Assembly: GCA_015058625.1 (NCBI GenBank)
Contig: SVCA01000002.1
Location: 248,001-312,000 of the forward strand
DNA from: Pseudoselenomonas ruminantium
GTDB lineage: Bacteria > Bacillota > Negativicutes > Selenomonadales > Selenomonadaceae
Direction of reading: 5' to 3'
Length of the DNA stretch: 64,000 nt
Positions 42,121 to 51,791 of this stretch are shown here, one piece after another (the first letter of the stretch is position 1; each line of letters opens with the position of its first letter). The translations under genes and the position numbers were made by a program. A model generated the notes under the pieces. That model saw nothing but the letters and a program-made list of their open reading frames with translations, searched no databases and was not told the DNA's origin.

Positions 42121-42318
42121 CGGCAGGCGGGCAGGGATGTTACGGTCACGCCCGTGGATTCAGCAGCTTATCCCACCAAGGCCGTGCGTCCGCATAATTC
42201 CCGCATGAGCAAACAGGCTTTAGTGCAGGCTGGCTTTAAGCAGCTTCCCCGCTGGCAGGATGCAGTGGGCAGGTACTTGATTGAATTGCAGAGTGAAGCG
42301 TCTTTGACCGCATAGACG
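42121..42318 (+). pseudogene. Duplicated 3' end of rfbD (copy 2)
   Basis: The 180 bp from 42121 to 42300 match 39885-40064 with three differences, and the match continues loosely to a stop codon at 42313-42315. The frame is intact, and the changes give one Glu-to-Asp and two silent codons, then ASLTA instead of ATLQA. It has no start. A strong terminator follows, as expected behind the original rfbD. This looks like a 3' end displaced by insertion of the small-gene cassette. Confidence 0.85.
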
Positions 42319-42360
42319 GAAAAAGATTGGAAATGGTAACAGCTCATACTGGGAAACAGT

Positions 42361-42415
42361 ATCTCCTTACGATAGACTGTATTGGGATGATCCAGACAGT
42401 CTATCATAAGGAGAT
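42361..42415 (+). terminator. Strong terminator after the rfbD-end copy
   Basis: ATCTCCTTACGATAGACTGT pairs with ACAGTCTATCATAAGGAGAT (one mismatch), followed by ATTTTTTTT. Probably the ancestral rfbD terminator. Confidence 0.85.
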
Positions 42416-42460
42416 ATTTTTTTTGACTATCCTTTAAGCTAAATAATTAAAGGTGATTAG

Positions 42461-42510
42461 GCAATATTGTCGAATTTATTTATATAAGATGTATTTTCGG
42501 TCAATATTGC
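42461..42510. promoter_or_regulatory. Inverted repeat upstream of the export operon
   Basis: GCAATATTG (42461-42469) and CAATATTGC (42502-42510) are perfect and 41 bp apart (about four helical turns). Between them is AT-rich sequence with TATATAAGAT. They may be regulator half-sites or a stem in the leader. The rest of the gap to 42565 shows nothing else. Confidence 0.4.
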
Positions 42511-42564
42511 TGCTTTTGCTTGAATTTAGTAAACAAATGAATTTGTTGAAGGGGCATAGAAACG

Positions 42565-43731
42565 ATGAAAAAAACTTTTGGTCTGGCTGTTGCCATCATT
42601 TTCCTACTGGCTGCCGCTATTGTGGGCTGGGGGGCATGGCTCAATTATAGTGATGAAAATCAGATTGCCAACCGCATGAATAACCGGGCAGTGGAAGTAA
42701 ATGCAGTCCGGGCGGCGCGCCGGGAGCTGACACCGGTGATTCCGCTGGATGCTGTCCGTTTCAGCAGCGATACCATAACAGATGCCGTGGCTTTGACAGA
42801 GGGTACCATCATCCGCTGGTATACAGGAAAAAATAAGGCTGTGCATGAGGGCGATATCATTGCCGAGATGATGAACGAAAGCATTCCCCTCAAAATTCAA
42901 CAGGCGGAAAGTGCCATCAGCCGTGCCGAAGCAGCGCTGGCGCAAGCCTACAACAGCTATCAGCGGCAGGAGCGCCTGCTGGCAAGGCGCGCAACCTCCA
43001 AGGAAAAGTATGAGGCCGCCGAAGCTCAGTATCTGGCAGCTCAGGGTTCCCTGCGTGAAGCACAGGTACAGCGTGACCAATGTCTGGTACAGCAAGGCTG
43101 GCTGTCGGTGAAGGCCCCCTTGGACGGAGAGGTGCTTATCATCTATCAGCGGGAGGGCGCTCATGTACAGGCAGGGACACCGGTGGCCCTGGTGGGCGAT
43201 TTTTCATGGTTGAAGTTTTCCCTGAATATGGATGATGTGAATGCCCGTCACTTGCAGGAGGGACAGACAGGCTTTTTGCGTTTTCCCGACCGCAAAATGA
43301 TGGCTAAGGCTTATGATACGGATTATGGCGCAGGCAATAAGGAGCGCGGCATGGAGATAAAAGCTGTGCTCAAGGAGATTGTGCCGCCTTTGTCCGAGCC
43401 TGCCGACCTCCGGCGGACGGTTTGGGCAGTGGATAACCGCACGAGTATTCTGGAACCCATGACATATAACGGCGTGACCATGCGTATGGGGATGTCCTAT
43501 GAGGCATTGGCTGTGCCGCTTGCGGCTATGGTGGATAAATCCCGTGATAAAGTATTCGTGGTAGATGAAAACAATATTGTTCATGAACGGACAGTGAAGA
43601 CCGGTGTGCTGGATGATAAGTATATTGAAATTTTGAGCGGCCTTGCTGAAGGCGAAGTGGTTATAACCGGAAATTTGGACGGTTTGGAAGACGGAATGAA
43701 GGCTGATGTAGAGATGGACGGTGAGGACTGA
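42565..43731 (+). CDS. HlyD-family periplasmic adaptor of the export system
   Basis: The 388-residue adaptor has an N-terminal membrane anchor (about 5-26), a lipoyl-like half, and an alpha-hairpin of about 60 residues (IQQAESAISRAEAALAQAYNSYQRQERLLARRATSKEKYEAAEAQ). The second lipoyl half (WLSVKAPLDGEVLIIYQREGAHVQAGTP) and beta-barrel with VPLAAMVDKSRDKVFVVDENNIVHERTVKTG follow. The hairpin should dock to the TolC-like channel at 49702. Its stop overlaps the next start, opening the secretion operon. Confidence 0.88.
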   Translation: MKKTFGLAVAIIFLLAAAIVGWGAWLNYSDENQIANRMNNRAVEVNAVRAARRELTPVIPLDAVRFSSDTITDAVALTEGTIIRWYTGKNKAVHEGDIIAEMMNESIPLKIQQAESAISRAEAALAQAYNSYQRQERLLARRATSKEKYEAAEAQYLAAQGSLREAQVQRDQCLVQQGWLSVKAPLDGEVLIIYQREGAHVQAGTPVALVGDFSWLKFSLNMDDVNARHLQEGQTGFLRFPDRKMMAKAYDTDYGAGNKERGMEIKAVLKEIVPPLSEPADLRRTVWAVDNRTSILEPMTYNGVTMRMGMSYEALAVPLAAMVDKSRDKVFVVDENNIVHERTVKTGVLDDKYIEILSGLAEGEVVITGNLDGLEDGMKADVEMDGED

Positions 43732-44708
43732 TGGGGGCAGAACGCTGGAATCAGAAAGGCAATGAGATATTCAGCAAGGAAGCACTAAACAAGATGCGCT
43801 CGCCGGAAAAGCTGGATTTGGCCATGAGCATCACCACGCCCATCGGCTGGATGGGCCTTATCGCCGTGGGGGCAATGGTTTTTGCCATCGTGGTATGGTC
43901 TGTCTTCGGCTCTTTTACGGTCAAGGCAGATGGCATGGGGATGATTATGGATTCCTCCGGCATATCCACGGTTTATGCTCTGTCCGGGGGAACGGTGGAC
44001 GAAATCTATGTTCACTCGGGAGAAAAAGTGGAAAAGGGTGAACTGATTGCCCATGTAAACATGGCGCAGGAGGATGCGGCTACCCGTATGGCTCAGTATG
44101 CGCCGGAACTGGCGGTCTCTTCCCGTGAAGCGGCAACCAGAGTGCATGAATTTGATTCACGCCGCTATCAAAAGGAGTCGGCGGAATATATTTATTCGCC
44201 CTATGATGGTACGGTGGATGAAATTCTGGTAGGTGAAGGCAGCATTGTCAGCAACGGCATGCCGCTTATTCATGTGCGCATTGACGGCGGCAGGGAAAAC
44301 TTCAAGGGCGTATTATACATCCCTGTGGACAAGGGCAAGCGCGTGGAGAAGGGGCAGACGATACAGCTAGCCCCCAACGGCGTTGATGTTTCACAGACGG
44401 GCAGCCTTTTGGGGACTGTGCGCTCGGTGTCCCAATACCCGGTAACGACCAGGTATATGCAAAAGGTTTTGGGCAATGAACAGCTGGCGCAGTGGATTAT
44501 CTCTTCGCAGCAAAGCTCCGTGATGGAGGTAAATTTTGATTTGGTGCGTGACCCGGGCAGTGAATCGGGCTATCTCTGGACTTCCAGTGTAGGTGTGCAC
44601 AAGCCGATTACGGCAGGCAGTTTTTGTAGGGGCTCCATCATCATTGAGCGTCAGCCGCCCATTCAGAAAGTATTCTATAAGCTGAGTCAGTGGCTGAGGG
44701 GAAGGTGA
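43731..44708 (+). CDS. NHLM-type bacteriocin secretion protein (HlyD-like)
   Basis: The 325-residue adaptor matches the NHLM bacteriocin secretion family (TIGR03794 type). The N-terminus is IFSKEALNKMRSPEKLDLAMSITTPIGW, followed by one membrane helix (about 37-62) and a lipoyl domain (STVYALSGGTVDEIYVHSGEKVEKGELIAHV). It has no long coiled hairpin, so it probably couples the ABC exporter to the longer adaptor. It overlaps neighbours on both sides, so expression is tightly coupled. Confidence 0.85.
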   Translation: MGAERWNQKGNEIFSKEALNKMRSPEKLDLAMSITTPIGWMGLIAVGAMVFAIVVWSVFGSFTVKADGMGMIMDSSGISTVYALSGGTVDEIYVHSGEKVEKGELIAHVNMAQEDAATRMAQYAPELAVSSREAATRVHEFDSRRYQKESAEYIYSPYDGTVDEILVGEGSIVSNGMPLIHVRIDGGRENFKGVLYIPVDKGKRVEKGQTIQLAPNGVDVSQTGSLLGTVRSVSQYPVTTRYMQKVLGNEQLAQWIISSQQSSVMEVNFDLVRDPGSESGYLWTSSVGVHKPITAGSFCRGSIIIERQPPIQKVFYKLSQWLRGR

Positions 44709-44710
44709 GT

Positions 44711-46921
44711 TTGGTGCGTTTTCCTTTTGCCAAGAAAAAACGGGTGAAAGTTCCCACGGTGCTGCAGATGGAGGCTACGGAATGCGGGGCGGCAGCTTTG
44801 GGCATGGTGCTGGCGCATTTCGGCCTATGGATTCCCTTGGAGAAACTGCGTGCTGAATGTGGTGTGAGCCGTGACGGTTCCAAGGCCAGCTGTGTCATAC
44901 GGGCGGCGCGGAACCGCGGCTGTGAGGCTGATGGCTACCGCTGGTCAGCCAGTGACCTTCGGGAACTGGCCGAAGAAGAAGAAATCTTTCCCTTGATTAT
45001 TCATTGGGAGTTCAATCATTTTGTCGTGCTGGAAGGCTTTAAAAAGGACAAGGCTGTACTAAACGACCCTGCCATGGGGCGGCGGATTGTGCCTTGGGAA
45101 GAATTTCGCACCTCCTATACAGGTGTGTCCCTGCTTATAGAGCCGGGGCCGGATTTTAAGCCTGCCGGTCACCGCTACAATGTTTTCAAGGATGTGGCGA
45201 AAAAACTTTTGCATGACCGCTGGGCAATGCTGTTTATCATCATTCTGGAATTGTGTGCCATCATTCCGGGACTGGCAGGCCCGGTGATGAGCCAGATTTT
45301 TTTGGACGATATTTTGACCCGTAAGCATCCCGACTGGATGACAAATTTTTGCCTGGCCATGACGGTATCTTTTATTCTTTCCGGCATTATCGCCTGGCTG
45401 AGAGCCGTGGTGCTGACCCAGTGGCAGAGAAGGCTGACGCTGGCCGACAGTTCCAGTTATTTCTGGCATCTGCTGAAACTGCCCATGCAGTTCTTTCATC
45501 AGCGTTATGCCGCAGAGGTGGCAGGGCGCGTGGGCTTTAATGAATCCATTGCGAATACCCTCTCAGGGCCTGCGGCTACGGCTGTACTGGACTTATTTGT
45601 GGCGGTATTTTATCTGCTGCTGCTCTTGCAGTACAATGTGACGCTTACGCTTATCGGCGTGGCGTTCAGTTCCGTGGAAATCGTGTTGTTTTTTGCCATG
45701 CGGCGGCATCTTACCGACCTCAATATGCGGATTCAGCAGGATGCCGGCAAGGCATACGGCGTGGCGATGAACGGCCTGAGAATGATTGAGACCATCAAGG
45801 CCAGCGGTGACGAGGCCGACTTTTTTACCAAGTGGTCAGGTTATCAGACCAAGGTGCTCATGGGCTCGCAGGAAGCGGCGTTATGGGCGATGTCGGTAAA
45901 ACTGCTGCCCACATTGCTGGCCGGTATCAATGGGGCGCTCATTATGACGGTTGGCGGCTTTTCCATTATGGAGGGGGCAATGACTGCCGGTATGTTTATG
46001 GCTTTCCAGAATTTAATGGGCAGCTTTCAGGCACCGGTGAATGCTCTGGTGGGGCTGGGTTCTACCTTGCAGACTACGGAAATGCAGATGCAGCGTCTTA
46101 ATGACGTGCGTGCCTATGAGGTTGACAGCCTGAATTTTCCGCATACTGGTGTAAAAACAGCTGAATTGCAGACCTTAGCCGGGGATTTGCAGTTAAAGGA
46201 TGTAAGTTTTGGCTATAGTCCGCTGGAAGCGCCGCTGTTAAATCATTTTGACCTGCATGCCCGTCCGGGGCGCTGGGTGGCTGTAGTTGGTGCTTCGGGC
46301 AGCGGCAAGAGTACGCTGGCCAAAATTGTCACAGGGATTTATGAGCAGTGGAGCGGAGATGTTCTCTTTGACGGTATACCCCGCAGGCGTATTTCCCGCA
46401 AACTGATTTCGGCAAAGGTTGCCGCCGTAGACCAGGATATCTTTTTGATTTCGGGAACGGTGGCCGAAAATATTGCGCTTTTTGATAATACGGTGCGGCG
46501 CAGCGATATCATTGAGGCCACCAGAGATGCCTGCATTCACGAAGATATTTTGCAGCTCAATCACGGTTATGAGACGCTGGTGCAGGAAGGCGGCATGAAT
46601 TTTTCCGGCGGTCAGCGGCAGCGTCTGGAAATCGCCCGGGCACTGGCGGTAAATCCATCCCTGCTCGTTTTGGACGAGGCGACTTCTGCGCTTGACCCCC
46701 TGACGGAGAAACAGGTGCTTGATAACATCCGTCACCGTGGCTGTACCTGCCTGATTGTAGCGCACCGCCTGTCCACGATTCGTGATTGTGATGAAATCAT
46801 CGTTTTGGAGAAGGGGAGAATTGTCGAGCGCGGTACGCATAGGGAAATGATTCAGCATGATGGGCCGTACCGCCGCTTGATTGAAGAACGGGAACAGGAA
46901 GACATGGAAAGAGTGAATTAG
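44711..46921 (+). CDS. NHLM-type ABC exporter with C39 peptidase domain
   Basis: The 736-residue protein starts at TTG 44711 (or GTG 44714) behind GGAAGGTGAG. The C39 peptidase has the catalytic Cys in QMEATECGAAALGM (Cys25), His in NHFVVLEG and Asp in LNDPA, so it should cut double-Gly leaders. Six membrane helices follow (about 150-420). The ATPase has Walker A GASGSGKST, signature FSGGQRQR and Walker B LLVLDEATSALD. It is the processing exporter for the GG-leader proteins at 52758-55178 (inference from motif and proximity). Confidence 0.92.
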   Translation: MVRFPFAKKKRVKVPTVLQMEATECGAAALGMVLAHFGLWIPLEKLRAECGVSRDGSKASCVIRAARNRGCEADGYRWSASDLRELAEEEEIFPLIIHWEFNHFVVLEGFKKDKAVLNDPAMGRRIVPWEEFRTSYTGVSLLIEPGPDFKPAGHRYNVFKDVAKKLLHDRWAMLFIIILELCAIIPGLAGPVMSQIFLDDILTRKHPDWMTNFCLAMTVSFILSGIIAWLRAVVLTQWQRRLTLADSSSYFWHLLKLPMQFFHQRYAAEVAGRVGFNESIANTLSGPAATAVLDLFVAVFYLLLLLQYNVTLTLIGVAFSSVEIVLFFAMRRHLTDLNMRIQQDAGKAYGVAMNGLRMIETIKASGDEADFFTKWSGYQTKVLMGSQEAALWAMSVKLLPTLLAGINGALIMTVGGFSIMEGAMTAGMFMAFQNLMGSFQAPVNALVGLGSTLQTTEMQMQRLNDVRAYEVDSLNFPHTGVKTAELQTLAGDLQLKDVSFGYSPLEAPLLNHFDLHARPGRWVAVVGASGSGKSTLAKIVTGIYEQWSGDVLFDGIPRRRISRKLISAKVAAVDQDIFLISGTVAENIALFDNTVRRSDIIEATRDACIHEDILQLNHGYETLVQEGGMNFSGGQRQRLEIARALAVNPSLLVLDEATSALDPLTEKQVLDNIRHRGCTCLIVAHRLSTIRDCDEIIVLEKGRIVERGTHREMIQHDGPYRRLIEEREQEDMERVN

Positions 46922-46923
46922 CT

Positions 46924-49677
46924 ATGACAAGAAAACTCTTTGCTGGAGAGCGTTTCCTGTTGGAAGACGATAAGGGCTTCTGGCAGGTCTTGTCCGGCTG
47001 TATAGAAGTATATGCGACCACGCAGAAAGGTTCGGAAATTTCCTTCCATCAATGCTATCTGGTGGAAAAGAAACCGGGCGATGCGATATTTCCGGCACTG
47101 GATGAATTCGGTGAAGTCCGCATGCAGGTTTATGCGGTGGAAGATGCAGAAATGGCGTTTATCACCTGGCAGGAACTTACGCCGGATAAGCTGCGCCCCT
47201 TGATGGAGGCATGGTTCTACAGTCTGGTGCAGATTCCCTGGATTCGCCTGCTGGCAGACAAGGGCGATGATATACTCCAGCGCTGGCAGAAAAAGGACCT
47301 GCTGAAAGGTGCACGGACGAGCGAGCAGCTCCATGAGGAATTTTTGACGCATGAGGGAATCCTGGCTATGCTCGCCGGTGTGCGCTTTGGCGCTCAGGAC
47401 AAGCGGCTGGCCCGCCAGATTCGTCTGCGCGAAAAAGCCAAGACGCTGCTGGTGGAAAATGGCATAAGGGGACTTCTGGGCGAAGAAACTTTATACATTG
47501 GCGGCAGTGAAATCAATCAGCATGATGCTTTACTGAAACAGGCTGCCTTTGCTGTACGGCAGGTGGCAGCGGCGCTTGCCATGCCGCATGAGAATATTGG
47601 TCTGGACGAAGAAACCTGCCGGAAGCTGGATGAGGCAGCCCTTTTGCGGCGGCTTATGCAAAAGGGCAATATGCAGATGCGGCTGGTGACTTTGCCGGAT
47701 GACTGGCACAAGAAGGATACCGGCGTGCTCTTGGGCTTTTATGTGGGAGAAAAGGGCAAGGAAATTGCGGCGCTGATTCCCGAGACGCCGGAGTCTTATC
47801 GTATGTTCGTGCCGGAACACCCGGAAGGTATTGTCCTGACGGAGATAGAAATAAGGCATATTGAAAAGGATGCCTTTCAATGCTATGCAGGCTTTCCGGC
47901 AAGAGCCTTAAAACTATGGGATTTAATGAAGTTCATGTTTCGTCAGTGCTGGCTGGCCGATTACCGCACGATACTGGTCTGTAGTATGTTTGCCGGGCTT
48001 ATTCCGCTGGCCACGCCGATTATCACGGAGACGATTTTTCAGGATATCATTCCCATCTTGGACAGGCAGGGGCTGGCTACGGTAACGCAGGCTCTGTTGG
48101 TGACCAGTTTTACCACGGCGGCGCTGTCTATCGTGCGTTCCATTGCCGTACTGCGCATATCCAACCGCATTGAAATCACTGCCGAGGCGGCGCTGTGGGG
48201 CAGGCTGATGACCCTGCCCACGAGTTTTTTCCGCCGTTTTACCGTGGGGGAACTGGCCAGCCGCATGGGGGGCATCGGTATTGCCAAAAATTTGGTATCC
48301 GGTGAATTTGTCGCTTCAATTCTTTCCTTTATCTTCTCCTTTTGGAGTATTTTTTTGATGTGCTATTACAGCATGAAACTTACGGCGGCGGCGGTTGTGG
48401 TCTGGCTGGTCTATTCGCTGTTTGTGGCGCTCGTTTTGCGGCGCGTGCTGTTCTTTCAGCGCAAGATTATTGAGGCCGGCAACAAGTCGGCAGGTACGGT
48501 GCAGCAGATATTTGCCGGCCTGTCCAAGTTCCGGGTACAGGCCGCAGAGGAACAGGCCTATAATCTTTGGTCGCGTACCTTTGGCGAGCACTGGAACTGG
48601 GCACTCAAACTGCGGTGGCAGAATAATTACACCTCTATCATTTCCAGTATTCAGCCCTTTATACTGACCATGATTCTTTACTGGATAGCCGTTTACGGTA
48701 TGAACGAAGTGTCCCCGGACGGGAAGACGGTAAAGACGGGCATTGGCTATGCGCAGTTTATTGCCTTTAATGCGGCTTACTCCAGCTTCAATGGGGTTAT
48801 GGGCGGAGCTATCGGGCTCATCAGCCAGTATTTTGCTATTCAGCCCCAACTGGAGAACCTGCGACCCATTTTGGAGGCCGTGCCGGAAACCACGGAGGAC
48901 AAACAGGAGGCCGGACAGCTGACAGGCGCCATTGAGGTGAGCCGTCTGTCCTTTGCGTATAGCTGCATGGTGCCGGATGGGAAAGGCGGTACGGTGGAGA
49001 CCGAGGGGGAAGAGGTGCTTAAAGATGTGAGCTTTTCCATAGCTGCCGGTGAAAATGTGGCCATTGTGGGCAAATCCGGCAGCGGCAAGAGCACGCTGGT
49101 ACGCCTGCTGCTCGGCTTTGAAACACCGAAACGGGGCAGTATTTTATTTGACGGTCAGGATTTAGCCGAACTTGCGCTGCCTTCCGTACGCTCGCAGATG
49201 GGAGTGGTACTCCAGAATGGGCAGCTGATGACGGGGGATATTTATACCAATATCGTAGGTACCCGAATGCTCAGTCAGGATGCTGCCTGGGAAGCCGCTG
49301 AGGCGGCAGGGATTGCCGAGGATATTGCCGATATGCCCATGGGCATGCAGACGGTAATCAGTGAGGGAAGTTCCAATATATCCGGCGGTCAGCGGCAGCG
49401 CATTCTGATTGCCCGGGCACTGGCCGGAAAACCCGCCATCCTGATTTTTGATGAAGCGACCAGCGCGCTGGACAACCGTTCGCAGGCCATCGTTACGCGC
49501 AGTCTGGATAAACTAAAATCTACGCGCATTGTGGTGGCGCATCGGCTCTCGACCATCCGGCAGTGTGACCGGATTATCGTCATGGACAACGGACGCATTG
49601 CCGAGATGGGCGGTTTTGATGAACTGGTGGAAAAAGGCGGCCTGTTTGCCGATTTGGTAAAGCGGCAGGTAACCTGA
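46924..49677 (+). CDS. NHLM-type ABC transporter ATP-binding/permease protein
   Basis: The 917-residue partner has no peptidase domain. Its N-terminal about 100 residues resemble a cyclic-nucleotide/cupin-like fold (WQVLSGCIEVYATTQKG, then PGDAIFPALDEFGEVRMQVYAVED). A long helical region and a six-helix ABC membrane domain (about 340-630) follow, with the ATPase after that (Walker A GKSGSGKST, ISGGQRQRILIARA, ILIFDEATSALD). This matches the third NHLM component (TIGR03797 type). It probably forms a heterodimer with the peptidase-bearing exporter. It lies two bases after it. Confidence 0.9.
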   Translation: MTRKLFAGERFLLEDDKGFWQVLSGCIEVYATTQKGSEISFHQCYLVEKKPGDAIFPALDEFGEVRMQVYAVEDAEMAFITWQELTPDKLRPLMEAWFYSLVQIPWIRLLADKGDDILQRWQKKDLLKGARTSEQLHEEFLTHEGILAMLAGVRFGAQDKRLARQIRLREKAKTLLVENGIRGLLGEETLYIGGSEINQHDALLKQAAFAVRQVAAALAMPHENIGLDEETCRKLDEAALLRRLMQKGNMQMRLVTLPDDWHKKDTGVLLGFYVGEKGKEIAALIPETPESYRMFVPEHPEGIVLTEIEIRHIEKDAFQCYAGFPARALKLWDLMKFMFRQCWLADYRTILVCSMFAGLIPLATPIITETIFQDIIPILDRQGLATVTQALLVTSFTTAALSIVRSIAVLRISNRIEITAEAALWGRLMTLPTSFFRRFTVGELASRMGGIGIAKNLVSGEFVASILSFIFSFWSIFLMCYYSMKLTAAAVVVWLVYSLFVALVLRRVLFFQRKIIEAGNKSAGTVQQIFAGLSKFRVQAAEEQAYNLWSRTFGEHWNWALKLRWQNNYTSIISSIQPFILTMILYWIAVYGMNEVSPDGKTVKTGIGYAQFIAFNAAYSSFNGVMGGAIGLISQYFAIQPQLENLRPILEAVPETTEDKQEAGQLTGAIEVSRLSFAYSCMVPDGKGGTVETEGEEVLKDVSFSIAAGENVAIVGKSGSGKSTLVRLLLGFETPKRGSILFDGQDLAELALPSVRSQMGVVLQNGQLMTGDIYTNIVGTRMLSQDAAWEAAEAAGIAEDIADMPMGMQTVISEGSSNISGGQRQRILIARALAGKPAILIFDEATSALDNRSQAIVTRSLDKLKSTRIVVAHRLSTIRQCDRIIVMDNGRIAEMGGFDELVEKGGLFADLVKRQVT

Positions 49678-49701
49678 ATCCACGCAGAAAGGTGATACCC
49701 A

Positions 49702-51246
49702 ATGAAATTCTATGATTCGCTGAAAAATAAATTATTATTAGCCAGTATTCTAGGCTGTACATTGGTCTTTTCGGCAAAAGCCTGTGGCGCAGAAGAAGCG
49801 TCAACCGTTCACCTGTCACTAGCCGAAAGCATTCGCATGGCACTGGACACGGATGAGAGCATCGAATCGTCCGCTGCGCAGAGGGAAGCTGCCTGGCACA
49901 ACCTGCGAGCAATACGGCGCAGCAAGGGGCCGGTAGTCAGCTGGACTTCGCAGGCACATCGGATTGGCGGCAGGAATTACGAATCAGCCAACGAGGCACA
50001 TGACGAATACGGCGACCCGCATGCGGGGAATGTCAGCCACGCATATTATGCACCGGGCATTGGCTATTTTCCGGGCAGTTCAATGACTGTGGGTTCCTAT
50101 GCTTACAATAATACCTTTGCCAACAGTTGGAGCCTTACCGTACCGCTTTACACAGGCGGACAGGTGGAAGGCCAGATTGACGCCGGACGCTATCAGCTCA
50201 ACCGGGCTGACCTCACCACGGAAAATACCCGGCAGACTGTGCGCTATGCGGCTGCCGAAGGTTATGCCAATCTGATTCACTTGGAAAACTTGGCTAAAGT
50301 CGCCCGTGAAGCCGTGGCCATGGGCAATACACAGATGAATCTGATTCAGGCGCAGTTTGAGGAGGGGGCTGTGGCAGAAGCTGACCTGCTCATGATGAAG
50401 GTAAACATTGCCAATGACCGCCAAAATCTGGTCAACGCCGAAAAACAGGTGGAGGTAGCCAAATCCACGCTGGCCAGTATCGTAGGGCTGCCGCAGGATA
50501 CAAATGTGGAACCCTTGGACGTCTTTTCCTATGAGCCTTATGACAAGGACCTGGCGGCTTGTGAAGCCTACGCCTTGACACACCGCCCTGACGGTCTGGC
50601 TGCCGATTATAATATCAAGGCCGCGCAGGCGCAGAAGGAGTCAGCTAAAGCCGGCTACCGTCCGAAGGTGACGGCAGTCGCCAGTCAGAATATCTCCGGC
50701 AATACCCCCTTCCGCAGTGAGCGCAGCAACGCCTGGGAAGCCGGACTGAATATATCGTGGAACATCTTTGACAACGGCGTGACGGCAGAGAGTGTCCAAA
50801 AGGCCGATGCTAATATCCGCGCCTATGAAGCCGAAGCGCGGCGGATGAAAAAAGCCATCCGGCTGGAAACCCGTACAGCGTATCTCAATATGAAAGCCGC
50901 CGAGCAAAATATTCAGGAAACGGCAGTGGCCGTAAAACAGGCCGAGGACAGCTATGTGATTGCACAGGTGCGCTACGAAGAAGGCGTAGATGTGCTCTTA
51001 GGGCTTACGGATGCGCAGGACAAACTGACCCGCGCCAAGCAGAACTATATGACGGCGCTTTATCAGTACAATCTCAGCCGGGCGGCACTGGAAAAGGCCA
51101 TGGGGGTGCCGGTTGGCTTTGATGCCCTGCGCTACGCTGCTGCAGAGGAAAAAGGAGCTACCGCCGAGCAGGCACTCAATGCCTCGCAGCTGGAAAAGGA
51201 GCCGGATGAAGATGAAGGTTATAACAAGCGGCAAAAAGCCAACTGA
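49702..51246 (+). CDS. TolC-like outer-membrane channel of the export operon
   Basis: The 514-residue protein has a signal peptide (LLLASILGCTLVFSAKACGA, cleavage about residue 30) and two OEP repeats. Visible segments are HLSLAESIRMALDTDESIE, the Gly/Tyr-rich beta hairpin (YYAPGIGYFPGSSMTVGSY), YTGGQVEGQIDAGRYQL and SAKAGYRPKVTAVASQN. It would form the trimeric outer-membrane duct. It marks the host as a diderm. Encoding it in an NHLM operon extends that exporter across an outer membrane. GAAAGGTGATA precedes the ATG. Confidence 0.93.
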   Translation: MKFYDSLKNKLLLASILGCTLVFSAKACGAEEASTVHLSLAESIRMALDTDESIESSAAQREAAWHNLRAIRRSKGPVVSWTSQAHRIGGRNYESANEAHDEYGDPHAGNVSHAYYAPGIGYFPGSSMTVGSYAYNNTFANSWSLTVPLYTGGQVEGQIDAGRYQLNRADLTTENTRQTVRYAAAEGYANLIHLENLAKVAREAVAMGNTQMNLIQAQFEEGAVAEADLLMMKVNIANDRQNLVNAEKQVEVAKSTLASIVGLPQDTNVEPLDVFSYEPYDKDLAACEAYALTHRPDGLAADYNIKAAQAQKESAKAGYRPKVTAVASQNISGNTPFRSERSNAWEAGLNISWNIFDNGVTAESVQKADANIRAYEAEARRMKKAIRLETRTAYLNMKAAEQNIQETAVAVKQAEDSYVIAQVRYEEGVDVLLGLTDAQDKLTRAKQNYMTALYQYNLSRAALEKAMGVPVGFDALRYAAAEEKGATAEQALNASQLEKEPDEDEGYNKRQKAN

Positions 51247-51784
51247 CCCATGGGGACAACTGGCGCTAAAAGCCATCCATGATGAACAGGCCTTTACGGA
51301 GCTTTACGCATATTTTTTCCCCAGAGTTTATCAATATCTGCTGAAAAAAACACAGGACAGCCATCTGGCGGATGAACTGGTGGAAACCACCTTTATCCGT
51401 ATGTATCAGCATTTGTCCCAATACGACCCGGAGAAGGGGGCTTTTTCCACATGGCTGTTCCGCATTGCCACGAATGTTCTAAGTAAGCATTACGGCAGCA
51501 AGGCCGTGACCATGCAGCTGCCCTGGGAAGAAAATTTTGACCCTGCCGCGCCGGAGACGGAAACGCCGGAAAAACAAACGCTGACGAAAGAGCGCATTCA
51601 GGAACTGCGCAGTGCCATGCTGAAGCTGCCGGAGCGCCAGCGGCAGATATTGGAGATGACCTACTGGCTGGAAATGAAGTCAAACGAAATAGCTGATGTG
51701 CTGGGCATGGCCCCAAGTTCTGTCCGCGTGGCCTTGAAACAGGCACGGGACAGACTGCGGGAGCTTCTGGCAGAAAAGATATAA
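51206..51784 (+). CDS. ECF-type RNA polymerase sigma factor
   Basis: The 192-residue sigma factor starts at ATG 51206 (MKMKVITSGKK), inside the tolC-like 3' end, with AAAAGGAG upstream. Region 2 is HDEQAFTELYAYFFPRVYQYLLKKTQDSHLADELVETTFIRMYQHL with a GAFSTWLFRIATNV motif. Region 4 is LPERQRQILEMTYWLEMKSNEIADVLGMAPSSVRVALKQARDRL. No anti-sigma factor is adjacent. As the last gene of the export operon it is the prime candidate to read the 36-bp element before the cargo genes. Confidence 0.9.
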   Translation: MKMKVITSGKKPTDPWGQLALKAIHDEQAFTELYAYFFPRVYQYLLKKTQDSHLADELVETTFIRMYQHLSQYDPEKGAFSTWLFRIATNVLSKHYGSKAVTMQLPWEENFDPAAPETETPEKQTLTKERIQELRSAMLKLPERQRQILEMTYWLEMKSNEIADVLGMAPSSVRVALKQARDRLRELLAEKI

Positions 51785-51791
51785 AATGAAG

